Origin: 73-13 sp035555435
GTDB lineage: Bacteria > Actinomycetota > Actinomycetes > Actinomycetales > Microbacteriaceae
Direction: 5' to 3'
Length of the DNA stretch: 64,000 nt
Assembly: GCA_035555435.1 (NCBI GenBank)
Contig: DATMGN010000056.1
Span: forward strand, 87,327-151,326
A program made the translations under genes and the position numbers. The notes beneath the pieces are model-generated. The model was not told the origin of the DNA and ran no database searches. It was given only the letters and a program-made list of their open reading frames with translations. Position 1 is the stretch's first letter. The number at the start of each line of letters is the position of its first letter. This document shows positions 51,700 to 59,336 of this stretch, piece after piece.

Positions 51700-52932
51700 A
51701 TGGTCCAACGGAAGTTCCCCAACCCGAGGGACGTGTTCGAGCTGCTGCGCTGGCGCAAGCCGGTCTGGAACGCGAAGACGCGTCGGCTCAGCCGAGCGCT
51801 CACGATCCACGACCTCCGCCTCATCGCCAAGCGACGGACTCCGAAGGCCGTGTTCGACTACGCGGACGGCGCCGCCGACGCCGAGATCTCGCTCGACCGC
51901 GCGAGGCAGGCCTGGAACGACATCGAGTTCTCCCCCGACGTGCTGCACGACGTCTCGAAGGTGAGCACGGCGACCACGGTGCTCGGCGGGCCCTGCGCCT
52001 ATCCCTTCGGCATCGCGCCCGTCGGCTTCACCCGCCTGCTGCACACCGAGGGCGAGATCGGCGGCGCGCTCGCGGCCGCGCGCACCGGCATCCCGTTCTC
52101 CCTCTCGACCCTCGGGACCACGGCGATCGAGGACGTCAAGGCGGCCAACCCGGACGGGCGCAACTGGTTCCAGCTCTACGTCATGCGCGATCGCGAGGTG
52201 TCGTTCGGCCTCGTCGAGCGCGCCGCGGCAGCCGGATTCGACACGCTCATGTTCACGGTGGACGGCCCGGTCGCCGGCAACCGCCTCCGCGACACCCGCA
52301 ACGGCTTCTCGGTGCCACCGCAGCTCTCGCCCAAGACGATCCTCGACGCGATCCCCCGCCCCTGGTGGTGGTGGGACTTCCTCACCACGCCGAAGCTCGA
52401 GTTCGCCTCCCTCGCGACCGCGGGACAGACCGCCGCGGGGTCGCTCGCCGCAGCACTCGACCCGACTATCTCCTATCCCGACCTCGACACGATTCGCGGA
52501 CTTTGGCCGGGCAAGCTCGTCATCAAGGGCGTGCAGAACGTCGCGGACGCCCGCCGACTCGCCGACCTCGGAGTCGACGGCATCGTCCTGTCCAACCACG
52601 GCGGGCGCCAGCTCGACCGCGCCCCGGTTCCGTTCCACCTCCTGCCGGACGTCGTGCGCGAGGTCGGCCGTGACACCGAGATCATCGTCGACACCGGCGT
52701 CATGAACGGCGCGGACATCGTCGCCGCGATCGCGCTCGGCGCGAAGCTCGTCTTCGTCGGGCGCGCCTACCTCTACGGGCTCATGTCCGGCGGCATCGAG
52801 GGCGCGCAGCGGGCGGTCGACATCCTCACCGGCGAGATCGTGCGCACCATGCAGCTGCTCCAGGTCGCCTCGGTCGACGAGCTGGAGCCGCGCCACGTCA
52901 CCCAGCTCCAGCGCCTGACCCCGCGACCCTAG
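51700..52932 (+). CDS. FMN-dependent alpha-hydroxyacid dehydrogenase (LldD/mandelate dehydrogenase family)
   Basis: The 410-residue protein is a TIM-barrel flavoenzyme with the family active-site signature SNHGGRQLD near residue 300, VFDYADGAADAEISL at the N-terminus and FGIAPVGFTRL. It oxidises an L-2-hydroxyacid (lactate, mandelate, glycolate) to the 2-oxo acid. The ThDP gene 26 nt downstream suggests the oxo acid may then be decarboxylated or ligated. The mandelate-type role is plausible given ben/cat nearby but is unproven. Confidence 0.92.
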   Translation: MVQRKFPNPRDVFELLRWRKPVWNAKTRRLSRALTIHDLRLIAKRRTPKAVFDYADGAADAEISLDRARQAWNDIEFSPDVLHDVSKVSTATTVLGGPCAYPFGIAPVGFTRLLHTEGEIGGALAAARTGIPFSLSTLGTTAIEDVKAANPDGRNWFQLYVMRDREVSFGLVERAAAAGFDTLMFTVDGPVAGNRLRDTRNGFSVPPQLSPKTILDAIPRPWWWWDFLTTPKLEFASLATAGQTAAGSLAAALDPTISYPDLDTIRGLWPGKLVIKGVQNVADARRLADLGVDGIVLSNHGGRQLDRAPVPFHLLPDVVREVGRDTEIIVDTGVMNGADIVAAIALGAKLVFVGRAYLYGLMSGGIEGAQRAVDILTGEIVRTMQLLQVASVDELEPRHVTQLQRLTPRP

Positions 52933-52958
52933 CGCAGCCCCACGAAAGGACTCCGACG

Positions 52959-54605
52959 ATGCCCAACCGAGTGTCAGCCGACACCGTCAGCGACCTGGTC
53001 GCAGGAGTCCTCGCGCACCACGTCACCGACATCTTCGGGGTGATGGGCAATGGCAACGCCTACCTGCTCGACGCGCTTCCCGCGCACGGGCTGACCTATA
53101 CGCCGGTACGCCACGAGGCCGCCGCGGTGTCAGCCGCCGACACGTATTTCCGCGTCTCGAACCGGCTGGCGGCCGCGACGACGACGTACGGGCCAGGACT
53201 GACGAACGCCATCACGGCGCTGACCGAGGCCGTCCAGGCATCGGTGCCCCTCGTGCTCGTCGCGGGGGCCCCGGCGACGACCGGCCCCAAGCCCTGGGAC
53301 GTTGACCAGCTCGCACTGGCCACGAGCATCGGCGCGAAGACCTTCACGGTCGGGGCCGACGACGTCGAGGCGGTCACCTCGGCGGCGATCCACTACGCGC
53401 TCGACCACCGGCAGCCGGTCATCGTCGCCATCCCGCACGATCTCGTCACGGCGCCCGCGACGCACCGCGAGATCCCCGTCCCGCCGCGGACGCAGCCGGT
53501 AATGCCCGACGAGGACGCCATCGCGCGGGTCGCCGAGGTCATCGGATCGGCGCGGCGCCTGTTCATCCTCGCCGGACGCGGCGCCCACCTCGCCGGCGCG
53601 AGCGACGCGCTCGGGGCCCTCGCCGAGGCGACCGGGGCGATAACGGGCACGACGGCACTGGGACGCGGCATCTTCCCCGACGCCCGCTTCGACCTTGGGG
53701 TCACCGGCGGATTCGGGCAGCACGAAGCGATGGCGCTCATCGAGGATGCGGACGCGGTGCTCGTCTTCGGTGCGGGCCTGAACCAGTTCACGACCCGATT
53801 CGGCCGCGCCTTCGGTCAGACCGCCAGGATCGTCCAGATCGACGTGCGCGACGAGCCCACGCATCCCGCGGTCACCGACTTCGTGCGGGCCGACGCGCGA
53901 CTCGCCGCGGAGGCGCTCGCGAGCCGGATCGCGGACCGCCCGAGCGAGGCCCCGCGCTGGCGCGAATCGGTGCCGGAGCTGGCATCCGGGGCGCTGCGCG
54001 TGCGTCCGAGCGGCGAGGAGCGCACCGCGGACGGACGGCTCGACCCGCGCATCGCGGCCGCGCGTCTGGCGGAGCTGCTGCCCGAGGATCGCGTCGTCGT
54101 CTCCGACACCGGGCACTTCATCGAATGGGCGAACGCGTACTGGCCGGTGGCCTCGCCGGAGCGGATGAACATGCTCGGCACCGCCTTCCAGTCGATCGGC
54201 CTCGGCCTGCCCGCGATGGTCGGCGCCGCGGTGGCGCGCCCCGAGACGACGATCGTGCTCAGCTCGGGCGACGGCGGCATGCTCATGAGCCTCGCCGATC
54301 TCGAGAGCGCCGTGCGGGTGACCCGACGCGGGATCATCGTCGTGTGGAACGACGCCGCCTACGGCGCCGAGGTGCACCGCTACGGCGAATGGGGCCTCGA
54401 CCGGGCACCGATGCTCATCGCCGAGACCGACTTCGCCGCGCTCGCCGCGGCGACGGGTGCCCGCTCGACCGTCGTTCGGCGCGCGGCGGACCTCGACGCG
54501 CTCGCAGAGTGGCTCGACACTGGGGACGACGGCGTGTTCCTCGTCGATCTGCGCGTCTCCCGGAGCGTCGTCGCGCCCTGGGTCGCGGAGGCGCCCCGTG
54601 ACTAG
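52959..54605 (+). CDS. ThDP-dependent enzyme 2 (acetolactate synthase-like/2-oxoacid decarboxylase)
   Basis: The 548-residue protein has GVMGNGNAYLLDAL, the catalytic Glu in VRHEAAAVSAADTYF, TTYGPGLTNAITAL, and an intact ThDP motif (GDGGMLMSLADL...VVWNDAAYG). TYGPGLTN is acetolactate-synthase-like. Benzoylformate decarboxylase would show a His at this place, so a simple MdlC assignment is not supported. It follows the FMN dehydrogenase by 26 nt and is probably co-transcribed with it. Confidence 0.88.
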   Translation: MPNRVSADTVSDLVAGVLAHHVTDIFGVMGNGNAYLLDALPAHGLTYTPVRHEAAAVSAADTYFRVSNRLAAATTTYGPGLTNAITALTEAVQASVPLVLVAGAPATTGPKPWDVDQLALATSIGAKTFTVGADDVEAVTSAAIHYALDHRQPVIVAIPHDLVTAPATHREIPVPPRTQPVMPDEDAIARVAEVIGSARRLFILAGRGAHLAGASDALGALAEATGAITGTTALGRGIFPDARFDLGVTGGFGQHEAMALIEDADAVLVFGAGLNQFTTRFGRAFGQTARIVQIDVRDEPTHPAVTDFVRADARLAAEALASRIADRPSEAPRWRESVPELASGALRVRPSGEERTADGRLDPRIAAARLAELLPEDRVVVSDTGHFIEWANAYWPVASPERMNMLGTAFQSIGLGLPAMVGAAVARPETTIVLSSGDGGMLMSLADLESAVRVTRRGIIVVWNDAAYGAEVHRYGEWGLDRAPMLIAETDFAALAAATGARSTVVRRAADLDALAEWLDTGDDGVFLVDLRVSRSVVAPWVAEAPRD

Positions 54606-54621
54606 CACGATCAAGGCACTG

Positions 54622-54643
54622 GACCGAGTCGACCGACTCGGTC
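54622..54643. promoter_or_regulatory. 22-bp palindrome upstream of the ABC ATPase gene
   Basis: GACCGAGTCG (54622-54631) and CGACTCGGTC (54634-54643) are perfect 10-bp arms with a 2-bp centre, 33 nt upstream of the ATG at 54677. The short centre fits an operator better than a terminator hairpin. It is unrelated to the 16-bp TetR-type motif. Confidence 0.6.
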
Positions 54644-54676
54644 GATCATTGGACGCAGACAACTGAGGAGAATCGA

Positions 54677-55474
54677 ATGCGGAGACTAGAGGTTCGGAAC
54701 GTTTCCAAGGAGTTCGAGAGCCGCTCGAACATCGTCAAGGCGCTCGGCGACATCACGTTCGGGGTCGACACCGGCGAGTTCGTCTGCATCGTCGGACCCT
54801 CCGGCTGCGGCAAGACCACGCTGCTGCGTGCGATCGCCGGCCTCGACCGGCCCTCGACGGGCTCGGTCACGCTCGACGGCAAAGAGGTGCTGCAGCCCCC
54901 GGAGTCGATGGCCGTCGTCTTCCAGGACTACCGCTCGTCGCTCATGCCCTGGATGACGGTTCGCAAGAACATCCTGCTGCCGCTGCGCCACAAGAAGCTC
55001 CCTGCGGGCGAGCGGCGCCAGCGCATAGAGGAGTCCGCCGCGGCCGTCGGGCTCAGCGCCTTCCTCGACCACTACCCCTGGCAGCTCTCCGGCGGCATGC
55101 AGCAGCGCGTCGCGATCGCCCGCGCCATCGCGTACCGCCCGGAGGTGCTGCTCATGGACGAGCCGTTCGCCTCGGTCGACGCGCAGACCCGGGCCGACCT
55201 CGAGGATCTCATGCTGAAGATCCGGGATCAGTTCGGCATCACCATCCTGCTGGTGACGCACGACGTCGACGAGTCCGTCTACCTCGCCAACCGCGTGGTC
55301 GTGCTCGGCAACCGTCCGAGCTCGGTCGTCGAGGAGGTTACGGTCGACCTGCCCACCCCGCGCGACCAGATCGAGACGAAGGAGCTCGCCGAGTTCAGCC
55401 ACCTGCGCGCGCACGTCTTCCGGCTCGTCAAGAACGCGTCCAAGGCGAACAACGCGTCCCAGACGGCGGCCTGA
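54677..55474 (+). CDS. ABC importer ATPase (SsuB/TauB-like)
   Basis: The 265-residue protein has Walker A GPSGCGKTT (40-48), the Q loop in VVFQDYRSSLMPWMTV, the signature LSGGMQQR and Walker B VLLMDEPFASVD, followed by the switch His in THDVDES. It is the type that energises nitrate/taurine-class importers, and is the only ATPase near the permeases at 45266-46914. Its stop is adjacent to the convergent FAD monooxygenase stop. Confidence 0.93.
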   Translation: MRRLEVRNVSKEFESRSNIVKALGDITFGVDTGEFVCIVGPSGCGKTTLLRAIAGLDRPSTGSVTLDGKEVLQPPESMAVVFQDYRSSLMPWMTVRKNILLPLRHKKLPAGERRQRIEESAAAVGLSAFLDHYPWQLSGGMQQRVAIARAIAYRPEVLLMDEPFASVDAQTRADLEDLMLKIRDQFGITILLVTHDVDESVYLANRVVVLGNRPSSVVEEVTVDLPTPRDQIETKELAEFSHLRAHVFRLVKNASKANNASQTAA

Positions 55475-55475
55475 G

Positions 55476-57110
55476 TCAGGAGCGCACCGGCACGGCAGCG
55501 CGCACGACGTCCCAGACCTCGTCGCGGATGCGATCTCCGCGCCACGCGATGTGGAGGTCGGGCCGCACGAGGACGAGGTCGGCCTCGTAGTCGTCGCGCA
55601 GCCGATGCGGGCGCAGATCGGCGACCGTCAGCGGGACGTCGGCCGCGGCGCGCGCGGCCCGGTCCGCGGTCTCGGCATCGGCCGCGAGGTTCAGCAGCGT
55701 GAATCCCGCGCCGACCGAGGCGTAGACGGACGCCCCGTCGGCGAGGCGCCGATGCGGGAGGCGGTGACCCGGCTTGGCCTGCGGGCGGTACTCGGTGTGC
55801 TCCCAGGGGCGGGCGGGCACGCCGTCGTCGACGATGATCGGCGAGCCGGCGTAGCGGTGGTCGAGGAGCACGCCGTCCGTGTTCCACTCGATGGCCGACA
55901 TCGCGTTCATCCGCTCGGTGAGTCGGCGGCGCACCTCGTCGGGGCTCCCGGTCGGCGGCAGTCCCTCCTCGCGCACGACGTCCTGGACCGAGAGCATGGT
56001 GCGCCAGGCCGCGATCGAGGATGCGGCGGTGCGGCGGGCGACCGCCCGGCGCTCGACCGTGTACGAGGTCAGCAGCGACGGCCCGCCCCAGCCGTGAAGG
56101 AGCGCCGCGAGCTTCCAGCCGAGGTTCGTGGCGTCGCCGATGCCGGTGTTCATGTTCTGCCCCATGTAGGGCGGGAAGAGGTGCGCAGCGTCGCCGGCGA
56201 GCAGGATCCGGCCCGAGTCGTAGCGCTCCGCGATCCGCTCCTGGATGGGAAACGACGAGCGCTGCAGGATCTCGACCTCGACGTCGGCGCCGACGGAGCG
56301 GCGCATGAGCGCGACCGCCGCGTCGTCGTCGAGCTCGTGATCGACGGGGAACGGCCCGATGAGCTGGCGCCAGACGTCGGGCTCGGCGCCGACGGTGTGC
56401 GCGATCGAGTGCCAGTCAGGCTGCCAGATGAGGTTCATCCTGGTCGGCTCGCCGCCGAGGCGCTCCACCAGGTCCGGCATCCGGACGACGAGGTTGTAGT
56501 GGCGGGCGAGCAGCTCGGACTCGACGAGCTCGATGCCCGCGGCGGCGCGGGTGCGGCTGTGCGCGCCGTCGGCCCCGACGACGTATGCCGCCTCGACCTC
56601 GACGGTCTCGTCCGTCTCGGTCGAGCGCAGCACGACCGTCACCCCGTCCTCATGCTGACGGACGGCCTCGAGCGTCCAGCCGAGCGCGTGCGGCACGCCC
56701 GAGTCGACCGCCCGCTCGCGCAGCAGCGCGTTGACCTGCCACTGGGCGGCGATGTGCGGCAGCTCGGCCACCTGCGCGGGGTCGGGCGCGACCCAGGACA
56801 CCTCGCCGAGGCGCTCGTCGGCGAGTGGCCCGCGGAACCAGATGCTCGCGTGGGACAGCTCGGGGGTGCGCCGGCGCAGCTCGTCGGCGAGACCCCACCT
56901 CGCGAGCTGCTCCATCGACGGCGAGCTGAGCTGCTGGGCCTTGATCGCCCGGTTGATCGTGGTGCGCCGCTCGACGACGAGGCAGCCGACGCCGCGCGCG
57001 GCCAGGTCGACCGCGAGCGCGGAGCCGACGGGGCCGCCGCCCGCGATCAGCACGCCGGTCGTCCGCGGAATGCGACTCGCCGGAGTCGCCCGGGGCGGGG
57101 CTGCTTCCAT
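55476..57110 (-). CDS. FAD-dependent aromatic monooxygenase (PheA/TfdB/MhpA family)
   Basis: The 544-residue protein is a class A flavoprotein hydroxylase. It has LIAGGGPVGSALAVDLAARG (21-40), the DG motif VVGADGAHSRTR, the GD motif RILLAGDAAHLFPPYMGQNMNTGIGDA, and a C-terminal thioredoxin-like domain. It would hydroxylate a phenolic or aromatic acid substrate. The ATG at 57110 follows GGAGGAG. A longer frame reaching 57308 runs through tRNA-Ser and is rejected. Confidence 0.92.
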   Translation of the reverse strand: MEAAPPRATPASRIPRTTGVLIAGGGPVGSALAVDLAARGVGCLVVERRTTINRAIKAQQLSSPSMEQLARWGLADELRRRTPELSHASIWFRGPLADERLGEVSWVAPDPAQVAELPHIAAQWQVNALLRERAVDSGVPHALGWTLEAVRQHEDGVTVVLRSTETDETVEVEAAYVVGADGAHSRTRAAAGIELVESELLARHYNLVVRMPDLVERLGGEPTRMNLIWQPDWHSIAHTVGAEPDVWRQLIGPFPVDHELDDDAAVALMRRSVGADVEVEILQRSSFPIQERIAERYDSGRILLAGDAAHLFPPYMGQNMNTGIGDATNLGWKLAALLHGWGGPSLLTSYTVERRAVARRTAASSIAAWRTMLSVQDVVREEGLPPTGSPDEVRRRLTERMNAMSAIEWNTDGVLLDHRYAGSPIIVDDGVPARPWEHTEYRPQAKPGHRLPHRRLADGASVYASVGAGFTLLNLAADAETADRAARAAADVPLTVADLRPHRLRDDYEADLVLVRPDLHIAWRGDRIRDEVWDVVRAAVPVRS

Positions 57111-57184
57111 CTCGAGCGCTCCTCCTCGGGCCGTCGCGAGTCCGCGCGCCCACTGCCCGTCCGGGAGACCCCGAGGCCTCACTT

Positions 57185-57272
57185 TGGCGGAAGTGGAGGG
57201 ATTTGAACCCCCGGTGGGTTGCCCCACACGACATTTCGAGTGTCGCACATTCGGCCGCTCTGACACACTTCC
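57185..57272 (-). tRNA. tRNA-Ser (anticodon CGA)
   Basis: This is an 88-nt type II tRNA. The acceptor is GGAAGTG (5', 57272-57266) with CACTTCC (57195-57189), discriminator G, and an encoded CCA (57187-57185). The anticodon stem CGACA/TGTCG holds the loop CTCGAAA, giving CGA, which reads UCG. The long variable arm (GTGGGGCAACCCAC) and TTCAAAT T-loop confirm serine type. Its 3' end faces the catabolic island. Confidence 0.95.
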
Positions 57273-57336
57273 GCCGAATAGTGTACCCGGCTTCCACGTC
57301 TCATTCATCGAGAGTTCCAGTTTCCGCGGGAGCGCC

Positions 57337-57355
57337 GAAGGTAAGGTTGCCCTCA
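57337..57355 (+). promoter_or_regulatory. Possible iron-box (DtxR/IdeR-like) upstream of the jelly-roll gene
   Basis: The 19-nt site GAAGGTAAGGTTGCCCTCA matches about 12 of 19 positions of the DtxR-type consensus, with a good left half (AGGTAAG) and a weak right half. It lies 51 nt upstream of the GTG at 57407. Confidence 0.3.
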
Positions 57356-57406
57356 GTCGGGCGTGGAAAAACGGTACGCGCCCAAGACCCAGCTAGGAGG
57401 CCCTTC

Positions 57407-58183
57407 GTGGCTTACATCAAGTCCGCCCTGCTCGAAGAGACGGGGTATGTCGTTCTGGACAAGTACGACCAGGCGGCCGACCCGAAAGAGTGGCTCGACC
57501 TCGAGTACGTCGACTGGAAGTCCAGCGGCGACACGCGCTTCGCCCCCATCGCATCCAAAACCGGCACCGTCGAGTGCGGCGGCTTCTGGACGGGTGACGA
57601 CCCGCGCACCGACAAGGACGGCCTCTGGATCGACTCTCAGGTCGCGAAGGCGCCGAACCTCGTGCGCCGCGCGCAGGAGCCCGGCGCCAACATCGGCCGC
57701 TGCCGCGTCATCGAGCTGCAGCCGACCCCCTACGGCGAGACGCTCTACAACCTGCACCAGGACGACAACAACCGCCTCAACCCCGACGGCACCGGCTGGG
57801 TCGTCCGCGGCTTCTTCAACCTGACCGACGACCAGGACTCGTTCTTCGTCCTGCGCGAGAACCGCACCGACCCCGCGGGCGAGGTGCGCATCGCGCTGCC
57901 GGCCGGCGCGCAGCTCATCATCGACACGCAGCGCCTGTGGCACGCGACGTACCACCCGGGCGCCGAGCCGCGTTACTGCCTCATCACCTCCTGGACCTCG
58001 GGCCCCGAGCTCGACGCGTACATGGAGCAGTACAACGGCGTCAACAAGGTCGAGTCGGTCCCGATGTCCGAGGAGTTCCTCGCGGAGGGCCAGCGCATCC
58101 AGGACGAGAAGCTCGCAGCCCGCGCGGCGGCGCTCGCGGCGCGGGGCGAGCGCGACTGGAAGCCGGTGATGTCGGAGGCGTAG
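57407..58183 (+). CDS. Jelly-roll (2OG-Fe(II)/cupin-like) protein of unknown function
   Basis: The 258-residue protein is not assigned to a named enzyme. It has a possible iron triad: LHQDDN (H-x-D), then a distal His in RLWHATYHPG followed by an Arg in PRYCLITSW. These are spaced as in 2-oxoglutarate-dependent or related double-stranded beta-helix oxygenases. The C-terminus is a charged Ala-rich helix. The GTG at 57407 is chosen for AGGAGG 6 nt upstream. It is a single-gene unit ending at the terminator at 58226. Confidence 0.8.
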   Translation: MAYIKSALLEETGYVVLDKYDQAADPKEWLDLEYVDWKSSGDTRFAPIASKTGTVECGGFWTGDDPRTDKDGLWIDSQVAKAPNLVRRAQEPGANIGRCRVIELQPTPYGETLYNLHQDDNNRLNPDGTGWVVRGFFNLTDDQDSFFVLRENRTDPAGEVRIALPAGAQLIIDTQRLWHATYHPGAEPRYCLITSWTSGPELDAYMEQYNGVNKVESVPMSEEFLAEGQRIQDEKLAARAAALAARGERDWKPVMSEA

Positions 58184-58225
58184 CCCGCCGGCATCGGCTC
58201 AGCACGATCGCTCCCGCACGGCATC

Positions 58226-58265
58226 TGCCCCCGTGCACCCCGTTCAAACAGGGTGCGCGGGGGCA
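58226..58265 (+). terminator. Terminator after the jelly-roll gene
   Basis: A 15-bp stem (58226-58240 with 58251-58265) with one G-U pair and a 10-nt loop is followed by TTT. It lies 42 nt after the stop at 58183. Confidence 0.85.
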
Positions 58266-58295
58266 TTTCGCATGTCAGAACGCGATGCAGCAGCT

Positions 58296-58324
58296 TTGTG
58301 CTGCAATCTACTTTGTGCTACAAA
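58296..58324 (+). promoter_or_regulatory. Putative promoter of the membrane-protein/HTH module
   Basis: TTGTGC (58296-58301), a 17-nt spacer and TACAAA (58319-58324). The -10 lies inside the palindromic operator at 58310-58326. Confidence 0.5.
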
Positions 58325-58326
58325 GT
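58310..58326. promoter_or_regulatory. Palindromic operator of the membrane-protein/HTH module
   Basis: ACTTTGT-GCT-ACAAAGT is a perfect 7-3-7 palindrome 30 nt upstream of the ATG at 58357. A related half site (CTTTGTGCTGCAA) lies just upstream at 58294-58306. Autoregulation by the HTH protein at 59000 is the simplest reading. Confidence 0.7.
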
Positions 58327-58356
58327 TAATGCGGGATACGAGAGAGGTAGGACGAG

Positions 58357-59007
58357 ATGGACCACGAAACGCACGACGTCGACGCAGCGCACCTGCTGCG
58401 CACGATCGACGCCGACCGGGAGCGGACGCAGGCGTCGCTCGCCCCCGACGTGCGACTGCTCTACAGCGTGTGGGGCGTCGCCTGGATCATCGGGTTCACC
58501 GCCGCCTTCCTCGGCAGCTACCCGTGGGGCGCGCCGATCCTGCCGCTCTGGATCGCGCTCGTGATCGCGGGCGCCGCGCTCGTCGCCGCGATCGTCATCT
58601 CGGCGGTTCACTCGGCCCGCCGCGGCAGCGGCATGCGGGGACCAAGCAACGTGCGCGGCGCCATCACGGGCAACGCCTTCCCCCTCGCGTTCCTCGTGCT
58701 CGGGGCGCTCGGCTTCCGACTCGCCGTCGCCGGCACGCCCCCCGACGCGATGCTCGCGTACTGGGTCGTCGGCGTGTGCCTCGTCATCGGCGCGCTCGGC
58801 GTCGTCGGCGCCGCCATGTGGAACGACCGCGGGCAGCTCGCCTTCAGCGCGTGGGTGCTCGTGGTCGGATTCGTCGCAGCCTGGATCCCGGGCGCCTTCG
58901 TGCTCCTCGCGGGCGCGGTCGGCGGGCTCGGCTTCCTCGCGCTCGGGATCCTCGCCGCGGCGCGTCCCCGGCTCGTCACCGGCCCGATCGTGCCGCGCCA
59001 TGGATGA
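58357..59007 (+). CDS. Integral membrane protein paired with an HTH regulator
   Basis: The 216-residue protein has about six hydrophobic helices (for example LLYSVWGVAWIIGFTAAFLG, PLWIALVIAGAALVAAIV, WVLVVGFVAAWIPGAFVLLAGAVGGLGFLALGILAA). Its function is unknown. The ATG follows GAGAGG. It overlaps the next gene by 8 nt, a coupling typical of membrane-protein/winged-helix gene pairs in actinobacteria. Confidence 0.85.
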   Translation: MDHETHDVDAAHLLRTIDADRERTQASLAPDVRLLYSVWGVAWIIGFTAAFLGSYPWGAPILPLWIALVIAGAALVAAIVISAVHSARRGSGMRGPSNVRGAITGNAFPLAFLVLGALGFRLAVAGTPPDAMLAYWVVGVCLVIGALGVVGAAMWNDRGQLAFSAWVLVVGFVAAWIPGAFVLLAGAVGGLGFLALGILAAARPRLVTGPIVPRHG

Positions 59008-59287
59008 GCTCGACCCCGTCATCCACGTCCAGGCGCGGCTGCGGATCGTCTCCGTGCTCGACGCGCTCGAGCCCGGCGACTCGCTCGCCTTCACGCGGCT
59101 GCAGGACCTCCTCGGCACGACATCGGGCAACCTCGCGACGCATCTGCGACGCCTCGAGGAGGCCGACTACGTCCGGATCGCCAAGACCATCGAGGGCCGC
59201 TCTCCCGCGACCTTCGTCGCGCTCACCGAGACCGGCAGGCTCGCGTTCGCCGGCTACAAGCGAGCGCTCGCGGCCCTCCTCGCCTGA
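59000..59287 (+). CDS. Winged-helix transcriptional regulator (HTH_34/MarR-like)
   Basis: The 95-residue protein is a compact winged helix: VIHVQARLRIVSVLDAL, FTRLQDLLGTTSGNLATHLRRLEEADYVRIAKT, then the wing PATFVALTETGRLAF. It resembles the PF13601-type regulators encoded next to a membrane protein. It starts inside the upstream gene and probably binds the palindrome at 58310-58326. Confidence 0.9.
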   Translation: MDELDPVIHVQARLRIVSVLDALEPGDSLAFTRLQDLLGTTSGNLATHLRRLEEADYVRIAKTIEGRSPATFVALTETGRLAFAGYKRALAALLA

Positions 59288-59336
59288 GCCCGGAGCGGCA
59301 TCGGGCCGTGTCGGAGGGCCCGCATAGGGTGGCGGC

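Noticed and set aside
52959..54605. Benzoylformate decarboxylase (mdlC)
   Set aside because: The segment where that enzyme has its active-site His reads TYGPGLTN, an acetolactate-synthase-like feature, so only a general ThDP call is made.
23240..57190. Integrative element with att repeats at tRNA-Ser
   Set aside because: No second copy of the tRNA 3' end was found by eye near the left end of the island, and no integrase is present. Only the geometry is suggestive.
55476..57308. FAD monooxygenase extended to 57308
   Set aside because: The extension reads through tRNA-Ser(CGA). The ATG at 57110 has GGAGGAG and a normal dinucleotide-binding N-terminus.
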